DNA of 64,000 bases from Trichoplax adhaerens (lineage: Eukaryota; Placozoa; Uniplacotomia; Trichoplacea; Trichoplacidae). Made by a program: the position numbers and the translations under genes. Location of the stretch: NCBI RefSeq assembly GCF_000150275.1, contig NW_002060945.1:6659751-6723750 (forward strand), given 5' to 3'. Every line of letters starts with the position of its first letter. Within the stretch, counting starts at the first letter, position 1. This document shows positions 26,039 to 38,663 of this stretch, one piece after another. Under the pieces are notes generated by a model. That model did not search any database, had not been told where the DNA came from, and saw only the letters and a program-made list of their open reading frames with translations.

Positions 26039-27734
26039 ATGTGCTATATTAATATTGTACTTACTCGTATACAGTGGTACAGAAATTACAATACTATAAA
26101 GTGTAGTAACAGCAACTAATTTTAGAAATTGATGTAATTCCATGTACCTTCATAGGTAATACATTAAATAGTTTGAACTCTCAAGTATGATTTATTACAC
26201 TATTATGCTACATTTAGTAGACTGATAATAATAATACTCTTAATTAAGATTACTTTTAAGAATACTTAAATTAATTATCAGACGATAGCACAACCTGATA
26301 ACATACGCGTAGATGAATCATTAATTCATTCCTGCAGATTACTCAAATTTAAGATTTAATTTCAAAATATTCATGCTTATTGACTTTGGCTGAGTATTTC
26401 TATGAATAGGTATCAGAATTTAACTAAATCACCTTTTAGCATTATCACAACAGTGAAACGCATTATTATCATAAGGCGATATATATATACGCGTATTTGC
26501 GCACCTGTTTTACTCATATATAACATTTGCTTGTATTATTTATGAAATCAATTCAAACCATGCCTGTAATACTCGTATTGTTAAAATATTCATTCGATAC
26601 TATAAGTGCGACATCGATTTTCTGTAAGACTTTTACTTGTTACTATTTGATGTTGGTTCAGAGAAGATCATGATATACCAGTATAGCCTGCAAATTGCGA
26701 TATCAACTTATTGATGTTGTCTCAATGGACAAGACGAAGCACTGATTGTATATTTCAAATACATTCGTCGAGTTTTTAGCGGAACTTTATTTGTTGTATA
26801 GCAAGCGAATGAGCGATAAATTATTATCAATTACAGCTAACCCATACTGCAAAAAGTTTTTTGGTGCTTTGTGGTAAACCTGTATTGGAAAGCGATAACT
26901 ATTATCATAAGTCTTAACTTATGATAATGCTCCACATCACTCTAAAAATTAAAGCCTTTGTTACAATTAAATAAAAGCTTCTTTGATGATCTCGCCCTCA
27001 AATTATGATGTCTAAGAAATCACAATGAGGCTTTACTACGACAGTATAGTAAATTAAATTATGCCAGTATATATTCATCGATATTTTGGACAACATTTTA
27101 GATAGTGTAATCTCAACTTTACAGCCCATAGCAGAATTAACTTTTACGATAACTGCTTTTTGTCAGTGATTAATCTACAATTCCTATGCTTCATGTATTA
27201 TTCACTCTTCTAGATTGCATGGAATATGATAATATGTGCTAATCACTAGTCACTAGCGCCTATGTTTATGATCGATGAGCCCATTAATTAGGTTTGCACT
27301 CTTGTCTTCCAAAGATATACTAAATAAAGGTACGTAAGTATGACTAAATGGTGCTATTGATAGCTAGTTACATCCAACTTGTGGTATGCTGCCTACGCGT
27401 ATAGGCAAAGTAGTACGGTATGGTATTTCAAATTGATCAAGTAATTTGCATAAACACTGCAGTAGCTCACACTTCTCTTCTATAAGTAGTACGGTAGCTG
27501 GATGATTAACGTTCGCAGGACTATAATTACCATGATCATCAATTAATCAAATAACAAGCCATTTTATTAACATTTTAAGTTTGAGCAATTGACATCTATT
27601 AGCCAGATGTGATCGCGCCTAAAAGACTTTTACGATACGGTATCAGAAATATATTACCCTCCTACACTACATTGTTCTACCATAGTTGAAAGCATATAAA
27701 TGGGGTATTGAAAATAATTAGCATTCGATGAAGC
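26039..27734. other. Convergent intergenic between MEF2 and HSD17B10
   Basis: No gene seen. It contains a perfect 12-base inverted repeat with a 4-base loop at 26901-26928 (ATTATCATAAGT, loop, ACTTATGATAAT). Confidence 0.5.
26901..26928. repeat. Short perfect hairpin
   Basis: 12-base arms with no mismatch and a 4-base loop. It lies 3' of both MEF2 and HSD17B10. Confidence 0.85.
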
Positions 27735-30250
27735 TTATGGCTGCATGCGTAAAGCACCATCCAATCGGATGACTTCCCCATTAAGCATAGGATTTTCAAT
27801 AATAGACTGAGCTAACTGAGCGTATTCATCAGGATCTCCAAGGCGTGAAGGATATGGGACCGATTTGCCCAATTGTTCTCGGACTTTCTCAGGTAATCCC
27901 ATCAACATTGGCGTAAGGAAAAGACCTGCAGAAGGATGCGATAGAAAGTTACCATTTTATTGTACATTGGAACAAAGCAATAGAAGGATAATTTGTTACT
28001 GTCGACTTGATAGCATATGCAGTAAATTATAACACTTTTACTCATTTATTGAATAAGTGTAGTTGTCGCTGAAAAGTCAGAATACTTCTGTCACTTAAAT
28101 ACCACCTACCGGGTGCAATAGTACAAATACGAATTCCGTTACGAGATAAATCCCTAGCAATAGGCAGAGTCATCCCAACTATAGCTCCTTTTGAAGCCGA
28201 ATATGCGGCTTGACCGATTTGTCCATCATAAGCAGCAACACTTGCAGTGTTGATAATAACTCCACGTTCGTCAGGATTGCTTGCACTAGCACCAGGTGAG
28301 ACATCACCCTGAATCATTTCTTGGGCACATAGTCGGATAACATTAAAAGATCCGGCAGTATTGACCTGCAAGCAAGCTCAATATTAGCTATAGTAACTCA
28401 ACGCATAGCAATACCTTTTTATAAAGCTACAGTATATAGGTAAATAATTCTTGATATTTTAGTTACTGCTACAGTATATTACACAACTTGATTAACAGCA
28501 ATGCATGATGTAGTATGTTTTGACTCTAGTTTTGACGTGTAAGCATACCGTACCAATAAGACTTTGGCAAAGTCATCATAAGGATGAGGGCCTCTCTTTG
28601 TAAGAGTCCTAGTAGCTATAGCAATACCAGCACAGTTAACAACAGCACGAACACGACCAAATTTTTCTTTAGCAAGTTCGATAGCATTGAGTACGTCTTG
28701 TTCCTTGGTCACCTAAATATATCCATAGCATGACATATTAATTTATATATTTCAAGAATTTACAATTTTCTGTAATCACGGAGATAATAATACTAGGAGC
28801 ACTAGAATCCTCGATTATTACATTTGATTTTCGTAATTGACATTGAAAGAGGATTAATATGTTTATTGGAGTAGCCAAAGTAAGAAAAATACGGTGTGCG
28901 TTGGATTTACTACCGAGATTCTGACAATATTATTCGCATCTATCCCGTGTACTCCTAGTATGATTGAAACCAATTTCAATCTACAGAATTGGAGAGTGAC
29001 ATTAACCACGATGATAAGGCGAATAGAAATGGTAAAATTTTAAAAAGTTTTTAAAGTTCAGAATTAAGATTAAAGCTACAAATTATGTTAGTTATCAGAA
29101 GAAAAACTGCCAAGCAAAGGCCAGCATGTCCGCGTCAGTTGGTAAGGTAGAGATTGAAAAATAAGTTCTTTTCTGAGATACATAGACTGGCTGGTAGTTC
29201 GTTTACATGTATTTTATCTAATGGTTGTCTACGCATATAGTATTTACATGTTTATCATCGAACATCTGAATAAAGTACATTCAGTATCACTGAACCTTGA
29301 CTTCATGAAGGCTCAAATACAATAATATACGCGTAATACTTTGCTGTTGTTGACATCATCACTAAAATCAATCAAGCGTAAACAAGAACATTCACACTAC
29401 TGTTCTGAATACTCGTTCAGCGCATAATCATACTATTTCTTTGCTGTAAATTAGAAGTGTCATGAAGATTAAAAGTGCTTATTTGCCAGCTTGCATGCAG
29501 AATATCGATCATCTAGATGTAAGCTTTGCAACGATAGACGGACGATACATGCGTACCTAATATTGATGTAGCTAAAAGTAAGGGGTTGTTCATCATTCTT
29601 CATTTGCGTCTAATTGATGATTACCGTTAGTATGTATAATGTATGTATAGACACGATGATTTCATACTGATCCGTTACAACTACAGTAACGCCTAGTAAC
29701 GCTTGCCCTAGCTGTTTACGTTGAACTCCGTTGCTTATTTTTAGTACCGTAAAAATGGAGTAAAACTGCTGCACTCATGTTCATTTTATGGACGTAGTAA
29801 CGCTGTAAAAAATACATGTAATCCATGCATTTAACAAAGGGAGGAGTGATTGCGTACAAAATACTCGTCTCTATCTGTATTTTTAGGATCGAATTATGTA
29901 AGGCTTTGCAAAATAATTTCAATTTCAATTTATCCTTCCATTCAGCTGTTAATGCAAAGCCTGCTGCCTGGCCAGCTACCTCCTGTAGGCTAAAAATGAG
30001 TGTCCTCGAGTCCTGTCTGAAGGTGGGACATTGGACTTTTTCAAACTATTGCCATTGCATGCAAACTTACATCGGTTGGGGCAAAGGCACAGCGATCGCC
30101 AATTTCTTTCGCAGTAGCATCCCCTTTACTATTGGGTAAATCTGCAATGATTACTCGAGCACCATTTCTAACTAAGCGTTGAGCAGTAGCTCGACCTAAT
30201 CCAGATGCACCGCCAGTAACGAGTGCAACCAATTCGCTAACAACAGACAT
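27735..30250 (-). CDS. HSD17B10: 3-hydroxyacyl-CoA dehydrogenase type 2 / 17-beta-HSD10, 4 exons
   Basis: Exons in transcription order are 30250-30071, 28712-28554, 28365-28110 and 27925-27735. The protein is 261 aa, the same length as human HSD17B10. It is a short-chain dehydrogenase: NAD-binding TGGASGLG at 12-19, and a catalytic triad S155, Y168 (YSASK) and K172 at the same numbers as the human enzyme. The C-terminus [12 protein letters not shown] is nearly identical to animal HSD10. It oxidises short branched 3-hydroxyacyl-CoAs in isoleucine breakdown. In animals it is also a subunit of protein-only mitochondrial RNase P with TRMT10C. Intron 1 is 1358 bases; intron 3 is phase 1 and splits a Gly codon. 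A palindrome-rich block begins about 120 bases upstream of the ATG. Confidence 0.96.
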
Positions 30251-30369
30251 ATTGAGTTGGAGTTGTCAAGTTTGTATCGTGCTGACTTCGATCGACCACT
30301 TTTGGCTTGATGTGTCACCAGATCGCTTCACTCGGTTCATTATGAAGTGGTAGCACGGGTCACACCGAC

Positions 30370-30775
30370 TGTAGCAGTGTACAGTACACTGCTGCATTGA
30401 TTCATTTTTGACCATGCAAATCGAGCAACCCATGGCAAAAGTTCATGAACTTTTCAGTGATTCATCAATCATTGTACTGTACACTGTAAACCCTTCCGAT
30501 TTTGACTAAATGTTCAGATTCTACAGTACTGTACTGTACAGTGTACAGTACGGTATGCTGAAACGTCTCCAATGATTTGTTACATTTCAGAATACTGTAC
30601 AGTACAGTATTGTAGAATTGCGAACATTTGAGACGTTTCAGCATACTGTACTGTACAGTACAGTACAATATTACCTATTGCTGTATTGTGCTTTACAGTG
30701 TACTGTACTGTACAGTGTACAGTGTACAGTACTGTACACGGCTTGAGTACCGTACACCCTGCAGCACTGTAGGTA
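30370..30775. repeat. ACTGTACAGT palindrome array and foldback upstream of HSD17B10
   Basis: Dense TACTGTAC / GTACAGTA steps. A perfect inverted repeat AGCAGTGTAC-A-GTACACTGCT is at 30373-30393. A larger foldback has a left arm near 30535-30569 ending TATGCTGAAACGTCTC and a right arm near 30629-30665 starting GAGACGTTTCAGCATA. Its loop contains a further palindrome CAGAATACTGTACAGTACAGTATT. Confidence 0.9.
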
Positions 30776-30953
30776 AAAAGCAATTTTATCCCCAAGAGAT
30801 CGACAGCAATGACTGCCAATGAGGGATTAGTCGATATTGCCGATCGTCCATCATCATGGACTTCTAAATGAGAAATACATCTTATTCTCTTAGGGCTTAC
30901 AAAGCTTTTGAAAATATCGATAACCTACCTGTAATGGAATAGAGCATGATTAC

Positions 30954-30971
30954 CGATACACTAGTGTATCG
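30954..30971. repeat. 18-base perfect palindrome
   Basis: CGATACACTAGTGTATCG. No gene is assigned nearby on this side. Confidence 0.85.
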
Positions 30972-31061
30972 ATATTGAGTATCATACTACTGTATTTGAG
31001 GAAGACAGTAGAGTGCACTGTAGTAATGTCTTGAGTAATGGTCGCTCGTTAACAAGAACCA

Positions 31062-31960
31062 TTGACACACTGGACTTTTCTATTTCAGCAACGTTTATAT
31101 CAATTAGCCTTGTCGCTGAAATACAACATGTCGACCTTACAAAAAATCCCTGATTTTAACCCTGTGATGATACGATATTGTAGTAATAGTAGTGTGCATG
31201 GATTACTCAATGTATCAGTGATCACAGTGAAGTTGCTGTGCTCGTATAATTAATTTGTGTCAATCCATCAGTACTCAAGTGGAGAGCGATACGATTGTTT
31301 CAATTTCACGCCTGTTTTTTCTAGCAAATTATTTTGTATCCAATCCGGTAGATGCGTATCATTGCAGATTGCCATGATCATAGTGTGCGAAACCAATCTG
31401 CCAGCTAATTTGCAGCAAGGTCGTCCACTGTACGCGTATATAAAGTTGAAAAGTAAAGTGCAGTGCTTCTATCAACCAACGATAAGATATTATACTTTGT
31501 AGTTAGAATGGACTTCAATTTGTGCTTAGCCAATGACAAGTTGAAAAGTTTAGTCCATAGTACAGTACACGTATATCTGTCAGTCAAGCAGTAGAATGGA
31601 ATACTGAATAGTGATATTGGCTCAAGTTTCTGCCAGTCATTTTATATTATAGCTACTTACCAAGTTGAAAAGTTCACTACAGCATTCCTGTCAGTAAAGC
31701 TATAGGGTATTGTACTTAGCAGTTATGAAGGTAAGAAAAGCCGGGTGCAATCGCTAGCAGTTACCATTGAAGATGGAAAATTCGGCACAGTATTTCGGTC
31801 AGTGAAGAGATAAGATATCATGACAGTAATAATTTTTATACCTACCTGATGCATGCTTATGGCATGTTTGAATGGACTAGCTGTAAAATAATTTTGACCA
31901 TTGACCCTAGCTAGCTGAGTGTTGCAAACGACGATATTGGCACTTGCGACCAGCAATTCC
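31062..31960. repeat. Diverged tandem repeats of unknown nature
   Basis: GTTGAAAAGT-type units recur near 31444, 31540 and 31657, with a more diverged copy near 31777. Read on the minus strand, all four contain a recurring [FL]-[TV]-D-R-x5-F-S pattern. Just upstream, 31062-31253 (+) is open for 63 codons and loosely recalls a BACK domain (LQK..DF.P..I.YC), so this could be a decayed Kelch-like gene. Stops interrupt every frame across the repeats, so no gene is called. Confidence 0.4.
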
Positions 31961-33235
31961 TATCAGGTTCTGTTGCCTTCAACAAGACAGGAACTAGCAA
32001 GCAAAACAGATAGAGACGTATAAATAACGCTGTAAACTAGTACTTGTTATGTGACCTCACTAGTCACTTACTGTAAGCTGATTCAGCAAACCTGCAGTAG
32101 AATGTTATGAACTATTTTTACTTAATAGTACAACACTCATTCTTAAGATTAGATTATGCATGAATAAAGTATGAATACACGTAACTGTAAGTAAACGTTA
32201 TCTACCCTCAATTATCTTGTTTTCGTCTTCATCAAGAATATCTAACCCTAGAATACTCATCTCTAAAAATACCACAAGCATCTAAATAGTTCTTACTATT
32301 AGAGTTATCTTATTTCAGAAACCTTGTCTACAACAATCCTATCATCGACTAACATACCATTTTATAATGACAACCAATCAAGGTGTAAATCTTGTCAGGT
32401 GTATTGCTAGTGCTTAAATAGAATCTGAGAAATATACCAGATCTTATCACACAAATATCACCCATGTGGGCATGAATACCTCAAAATTAGTAGATTTTAA
32501 TTTCATTTCCAAGCAGTCATGACGTGCATTTTAAATGCATCATCAATACAGTTTGATAGCTATGATGTATTTAATATACTCCCATAGCATTACTTGATCA
32601 TAATTCTACCATATTTGTTCCATGGTAAGGAAATTACAACATATGCCAACGATAAATATTGTAATTGATTGATACTGTAATGCAGCTCCAGCAAATTAAA
32701 ATTAATCAGTACTAGTAGCATTAAGCTTAATAAGCAGCTAGGAGAACTATACTATACCGTTTAATCTAAATTCCGTAATAGAAATACTATTAAAACAGAT
32801 AAAATACCGTCGTCTATCCTTCTATTCAATTCTCTAAAATCGCTAGGATAAATTACCAACAATTACACTATTACTATTTAATTCTATACATAGTTCCAAT
32901 TGTAGTAACTTATTCACTGTTGCTGGGTGCGCTCATGATACTAAAAAATTTCATCACATGAATAGATACATCCATAAAAATATCATTCATAAATCAATCA
33001 ACAACCATTTTTATAATACTTTATCTAGTATATACGTATGTATGAAAATCACTTAGCGAATAATCTTCAAGCTCTAATCCACTTGTAATATCCTGACGTT
33101 GATTAACTATCGCTATAATTGTTACGACGATTCAATTTCAATTTCAATTACTGCAGTGTAGTAACTTTATAGGATTCTTTTATCGTAACAATAATGCCAT
33201 TCTAAAGGCAAAGCTTATTTACATTTCAATATTGT
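31961..33235. other. Intergenic, nothing seen
   Basis: AT-rich, no exon-like sequence. It is the 3' flank of family gene A. Confidence 0.5.
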
Positions 33236-35711
33236 CTAATTTATTGGCAAGATCAGTTTCATTGCCATCCATAGTAATAATCCATATAGGCAGAAGCAAT
33301 CGTGTCGTAAACAACTGGAACAATTAGTATACCCTAAGCCGTTGGATAAATTAACCGTTTTTGCGCTAGAGTCAGGAAAAATTTCGCAATCCAAGATTGA
33401 TCCAATGATAACTTTAATTGCTTCTGGTAAGCTATATTAAAATCCACATTAGAAAACTATCACTACATAATCCATATTTAAATGAAATCATTAACTTATA
33501 ATCCACTAAATTGATAAATTATATAATCCTCTTTCCTGCATATTAGAGACAAAAAGGCTAATTATATATAACTATAAAAGACTAAAGTTAGCCGATTATA
33601 ATTATCAGGGTGAAATTACCGATATTCAATCTACAGTATTTAGCTCCATTCACTTGCCTAAGACATTAATCGTTCTCTCATTATTACTTCTACAATAGAA
33701 TCTGTTTAGTAGTCTATATTACTTGTACTTTCTAATTTTCATTAATCTCGAGTATAACGAAGAGCTGATAACTTGAACATGTTACTAACCACTACTGTAC
33801 TGGCTTACTTATTGTGGTACGTAAATAGAAAAAAATGGATCCAATTTACAGAATAAACCTTCAATACTTATAATCTTTCTTGTGCTATGCAGCAATTAGA
33901 CTCATGCTTTTATGCAGTAAATATATTCAACCACTGAAGGATAAACTTACCAAGCTTTAGCTTTCCGACACTCTTGTTTGGTAATTGCACTTAGTAACAT
34001 GGTCGAATCCGCACTACAGAAAGGAATTTCATGACAAGCTAATGATAAGATTCCCGTTGAACAGTCCTTACTCACTCTAGCAGTATTTAGAATTGATTTT
34101 AGAGACGCAATACTCTTCGACTGACGAAGCAGATTCGGTATCATCCATTCAGGGAAAGTCATATTAGCCGGTAGATCAGAACATTCATCAATACCAAATG
34201 AATTAAATGGCGGTTTGACACATCTCGCCAAAGTATAATTGCTCACGCTAACATTACAATAACGATTCAACTGTATACCGCTATTGCGGCATTGATGAGA
34301 AAATTGACGACATTGTTTTATATTACCAATCATTATACTCTGTCTATCGCTGGAACATTTCGGCAGATTCGATTGGCATAGAATCTCCTTAAAATATCGG
34401 CTGCAGATGGAGTTTGAACCCAGTTGCTTTTCAATAACTACGTAATTGTCAATAAATTGATCTAATTTCCTAGCATTTTTACTTAATAGAAAAGCCGGAA
34501 CTGATGAATTGTCACGGCAAAAGTTTTGAATCTTTAGCGGCGGTTGACGACATGAGCTTAATTGATCCAACGAGTAAGCAATAACATCTTCAGAAATTGA
34601 TGCTACTCTTTGTCTGCGACTAATTTTATTGAATATCTACCAATAGAAAAAAAACATTCGATTATTAGAATAAGAGCATATCATAGGGTTGATAGAGTTC
34701 AAGTTATCGATGATTTGTCATCAGGTGATATACAAATTCATAACTACAAAAAAATATTTAGATCTACAGCATGGCTTGGCTATTTGTATTCCGATTATGC
34801 AGTAACTGCTATTTGATTCAAAATTATCATACTTTTAAATGATATAACAAAAATCTTCTTGTATATCTACACGTAGTCGTAAGTAAACATGACCAACAAT
34901 GGATTACCATATGTAATCTTATAGAGTTAAAGTCAAACCTGACAGGAATGTCGTAAATTTATTTTTCTATAACTGCAAGCGATTAACGTTAAAGAAATCC
35001 ATTCTTTACAAATTAGAATTTAATAGAATTATTAGAAATAGCATAACAGAGAGGTCAAGCTAATTATTCACTGCTCATTGAGTGCAAGTTAAAATGATTT
35101 TAAATGGACCATATTAATGTCACAGTATAGAAAAAAAATCGATTGGATTGTTAATTTCGTAACTTGATCTGAGAGTTCAATTTTCATCTACCACCTTAAC
35201 TTACAGATAGTGTATCACATTTTAACGAGTATTTAAGTGCATTATCAATCACTATGTTAATTATACCACGATACTGCGTGAAATTCGCAGGATAAGATTT
35301 TCATACTGTAAGCTTCTCAGATTACAACTAGTTTATCAACAATTTTCTGAATGAATTTTGTCTTTTAAAATATCGTGGTTATAGTCAATAGCCTTAATAG
35401 CTAGTCAGTAACTAGATATCAATAGAACGCTATAGATCCAATTTCCTGCTGAAAGATTATAATTTTCTTCAGTTATTAGGGATGGAATGGATAGGGTCCC
35501 GCTTCAAAAACTATCTTCTACTTACTTGCTTCTTTGAGCCATGATAAGATTCCTCGTCGCGAGATGGGTCTTTACTATCGTCAAAATGATTGAATGGATC
35601 ACTTCTAATATTGTTTTGACCATAATGGATATTTTGACATACACCAAAGCTAAGAAAATAAAGTAAAACTAAATTTGTTACCATCTTTAGATCGATTGTT
35701 ACTTTGGACAT
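33236..35711 (-). CDS. Family gene A: secreted double cysteine-rich (Fz-CRD-like) protein, 3 exons
   Basis: Exons in transcription order are 35711-35526, 34636-33951 and 33431-33236, giving 355 aa. Exon 1 gives a signal peptide (hydrophobic NLVLLYFLSFGVCQ) and a short acidic linker. Exon 2 encodes two cysteine-rich modules. The first contains C-x8-C-x6-C (CSRYFKEILCQSNLPKC). The second starts at the LPANMTFPEW segment and ends with the family core SLACHEIPFCS. Exon 3 restores a split Cys codon (TG|C), then IFPDSS and a hydrophobic C-terminal tail (LYGLLLWMAMKLI) that could be a GPI signal or a membrane anchor. The C-x8-C-x6-C spacing is that of the Frizzled CRD, which binds lipid-modified ligands in other proteins. 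That role is inference here. This is the most diverged of the five gene copies, all on the minus strand. Confidence 0.75.
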
Positions 35712-38663
35712 TATGTAACAATCGCAAAGAAATAACTTCTATCGATTAATTTTTTTCTTCTTATAAAAACGTTGTCTTCCAATTTATCGTCAATTTCTTT
35801 GATGTGAGCGAAGATCAGGGCAAACAATAAAGGGAAAATGAGTAAGAAATTATAAATGCTAAGCAAATATATGCTAAAAAATAGTTAAGGATGACTAAAG
35901 CTTGAGGTTGACATAATAAAATGACTCAAAGTAAAGCATAACTGACGACAAAATGATATCATGCAGTAATTTGTATGCTGAATTATTGATAAAGATCTAT
36001 TTTTTTTAAATTACTATCAGCTAAAGCCCACCTAAACTAATATTTAAGTTATTCCGTGACCACGTGAATTTTCCCAACTAATATTAATGGAGGCTTTCTA
36101 GTTATCTTTAATGTCAATAAGATAACACTAAGTAAATATCGTCCATTCACGTCATACATGATTGTAAATTAAATAACGGAGTTTTTTATTCATTAATGCC
36201 TTTTTTCTTTATTATTTTATTTCTTATACTTTGATCACTATGCTTAAAACATGACTTTAAAATCATCTACAATGGTAGTATGAAATATAGGCAGAAATGT
36301 GTTATTTCAACGGCAATGATTCATTTACTTTATACAATTTCAAGCATTGTATCTTTATTGGTGAAAAGAAATGATTCCGATAAAACTAAGAAATAAAAAA
36401 ATTTTAAGAATGCCTAGAGATCGCAGTATTTATGGATTTATGTCTTAAAATCAACTGAAAGTATGCATTATTTAACTACGTATTTTACTTTATGTGAATT
36501 TAATTTGGCCAACATATTGCGTGGATTCTTCTCCGCTAATAAAGAATGCCGTCGACTTATCCATTTATCATCTAGATCATAAAATGATTTGAGCTCTGTG
36601 GAGATCGGTTTAATTATTAAAATTGATAAATTTTGCATGTACAAACCACTCATTAAATTATACTGGTCTGAAGTAAAACATTCTCCAGTGCTATTAACTA
36701 CGTAAAAAATGGATTAAAAATGAAGAAGGGATAATTCAACCTACACTGCATTAATTCTTAATCTGTTGACATAAAATATTTACACCATTTGTTAATCTAA
36801 TCTTACACCTACTCTTGACATTACTATAAAGTTATTTTTTACATTATGCCTCATCCGCATTCAAGAACGCTAACATTTAAAAGATTTTAATGTGACTCTT
36901 TATTGCCTACTACCCCGAGGAAATGGTTGGTTCATCGTGAAACTACTATATTCATATTGGAACAATAGAATGGAATGAGTTATAAACGTTAATATCGCAG
37001 CTAGTAATCAATAAATAATATCATAATGCCTAAAAAATAAGCGGAAATCTTATTAGCTTTCTTTCAAAAGTGACTGGATTGAGATGAATACGATTGAATA
37101 TAGTTATTCAGTAACAGTAGCATACAAACGCACTGTTAAATTAAGAGTACAACTGATCCCATATGTATTAGTAGCGAGCACTCTAAACACTAATGTACGA
37201 ATATTATGTTAAGAAGATAAAAAATTGGTTAACTAAAATTTATTAAAAAAGGAGTCGAAACGCTCTAATATTCCCCCCCCCTTAACACTTAAATTATATA
37301 TGATGAAAATTGATTAACTAGCTTATATTACAACTGTAGTCGACTACATCATCTTCATGGCTAGTATCGTATCGAAGCAGAGGCTGGATATCATTACTTG
37401 GATAAAACCAACGCTTTACTACTTAGCCAGTAATATCTCTTTCATTCTTAAATTACTTAAAATTGACTATATACTATTAATTAGTTTGTTATTGACTGTA
37501 TCGATGTATAGGTCACGATGCCATCTACAATAGATGAAATCGATCCTTATATTGATACATCGTACTTAATTTATGCCTTCTATATTTTCTACATTGAACC
37601 ACTTATTCAATAATATTATGCAATATAGTTATACTGTAGCCTACACCAGGTTAAAGCAAAGGCTAGTGATAGCTATCTGACGACTGATATCTTCTCTTTT
37701 ATTTTAAATTACCTAAATATTATCAATTTTAATTTATTAGCTGTAGCTATGGTCATGCTTATACCTTCCAAAACGGATGAAATCACTTTTACCTAACCAA
37801 TGTAACGCGTACTGGCATAAGTTGAAAGAAGCAGTGATAATAACAGCTTACAATATTTCATCTACTGTACATTAGCAGTTCCATATTGAATCAGAAGACG
37901 GTTTTTGTGATCAATTCTCCACGTAAAACCTTAGAGTCAAACTCCAACTTATGATCTTTGCATATGTCCATATAACAATCTGTTGTACCGATTTATATTA
38001 CAAAGCGATTACCAAATAAGAATTAACCCTACTCTATTTATGTAATTATCACATTCTATCCTTGGGCTAATCTATTACACAGATATATTATAAAAAATAA
38101 GATTGCTAAACATCTCGGCGTAATTATTATCATGCATAGGAATCTCGAGATTGCATCTAAAAAGCTAAGTTTAATCTATCAATATCAAACCGCGATATGA
38201 ATAATTAAGTAATTAAAAAAATCTTTCTTGATATACAAAAGATCTATTGTGAAAGGAAGTAGGTATGATATCATCATAAGATAGTTATCAGCTTAATATT
38301 GTAGCTTATTGGAGATTAAATTAAATCTTAATACACAAAATTGCAAATTATTCTAGGTTTTTATTCAATTTTCGCTGTTTTTAAATTCTTTAAAAGATCT
38401 TAACTAATCATTCCTATAAGATTATTAAATCATTAAAGAGTAAATTCCTAATATCATCGCTGCTATTGGCACTTTGAACTAGGCACTTGATAGAATCTTT
38501 ACATCAATTCTTGTATGGTAACAATTACCAGTACCGCATGCTATAATATCCATGTGCTAATTAATAATTACAAAATTTTCATTACTTTTCGTAGCATGGT
38601 ATTCTCTAGCTCTCTAGGTTAGGTTATCACAGGTATATTATCATAAGAAATTATATATCTTCT
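35712..38663. other. Intergenic between family genes A and B
   Basis: No gene seen. Two diverged copies of a roughly 300-base block begin near 37337 and 37641. The stretch 38041-38640 is the 3' flank of gene B and is homologous to 42480-43170 (3' flank of gene C). Confidence 0.5.

Noticed and set aside
30465-30822. Overlapping open frames upstream of HSD17B10
   Set aside because: Same repeat-driven composition (TVLYTVQY-type); no protein character.
34610-34816. Plus-strand open frame opposite gene A intron 1
   Set aside because: Lies across the intron and acceptor of gene A; no independent support.
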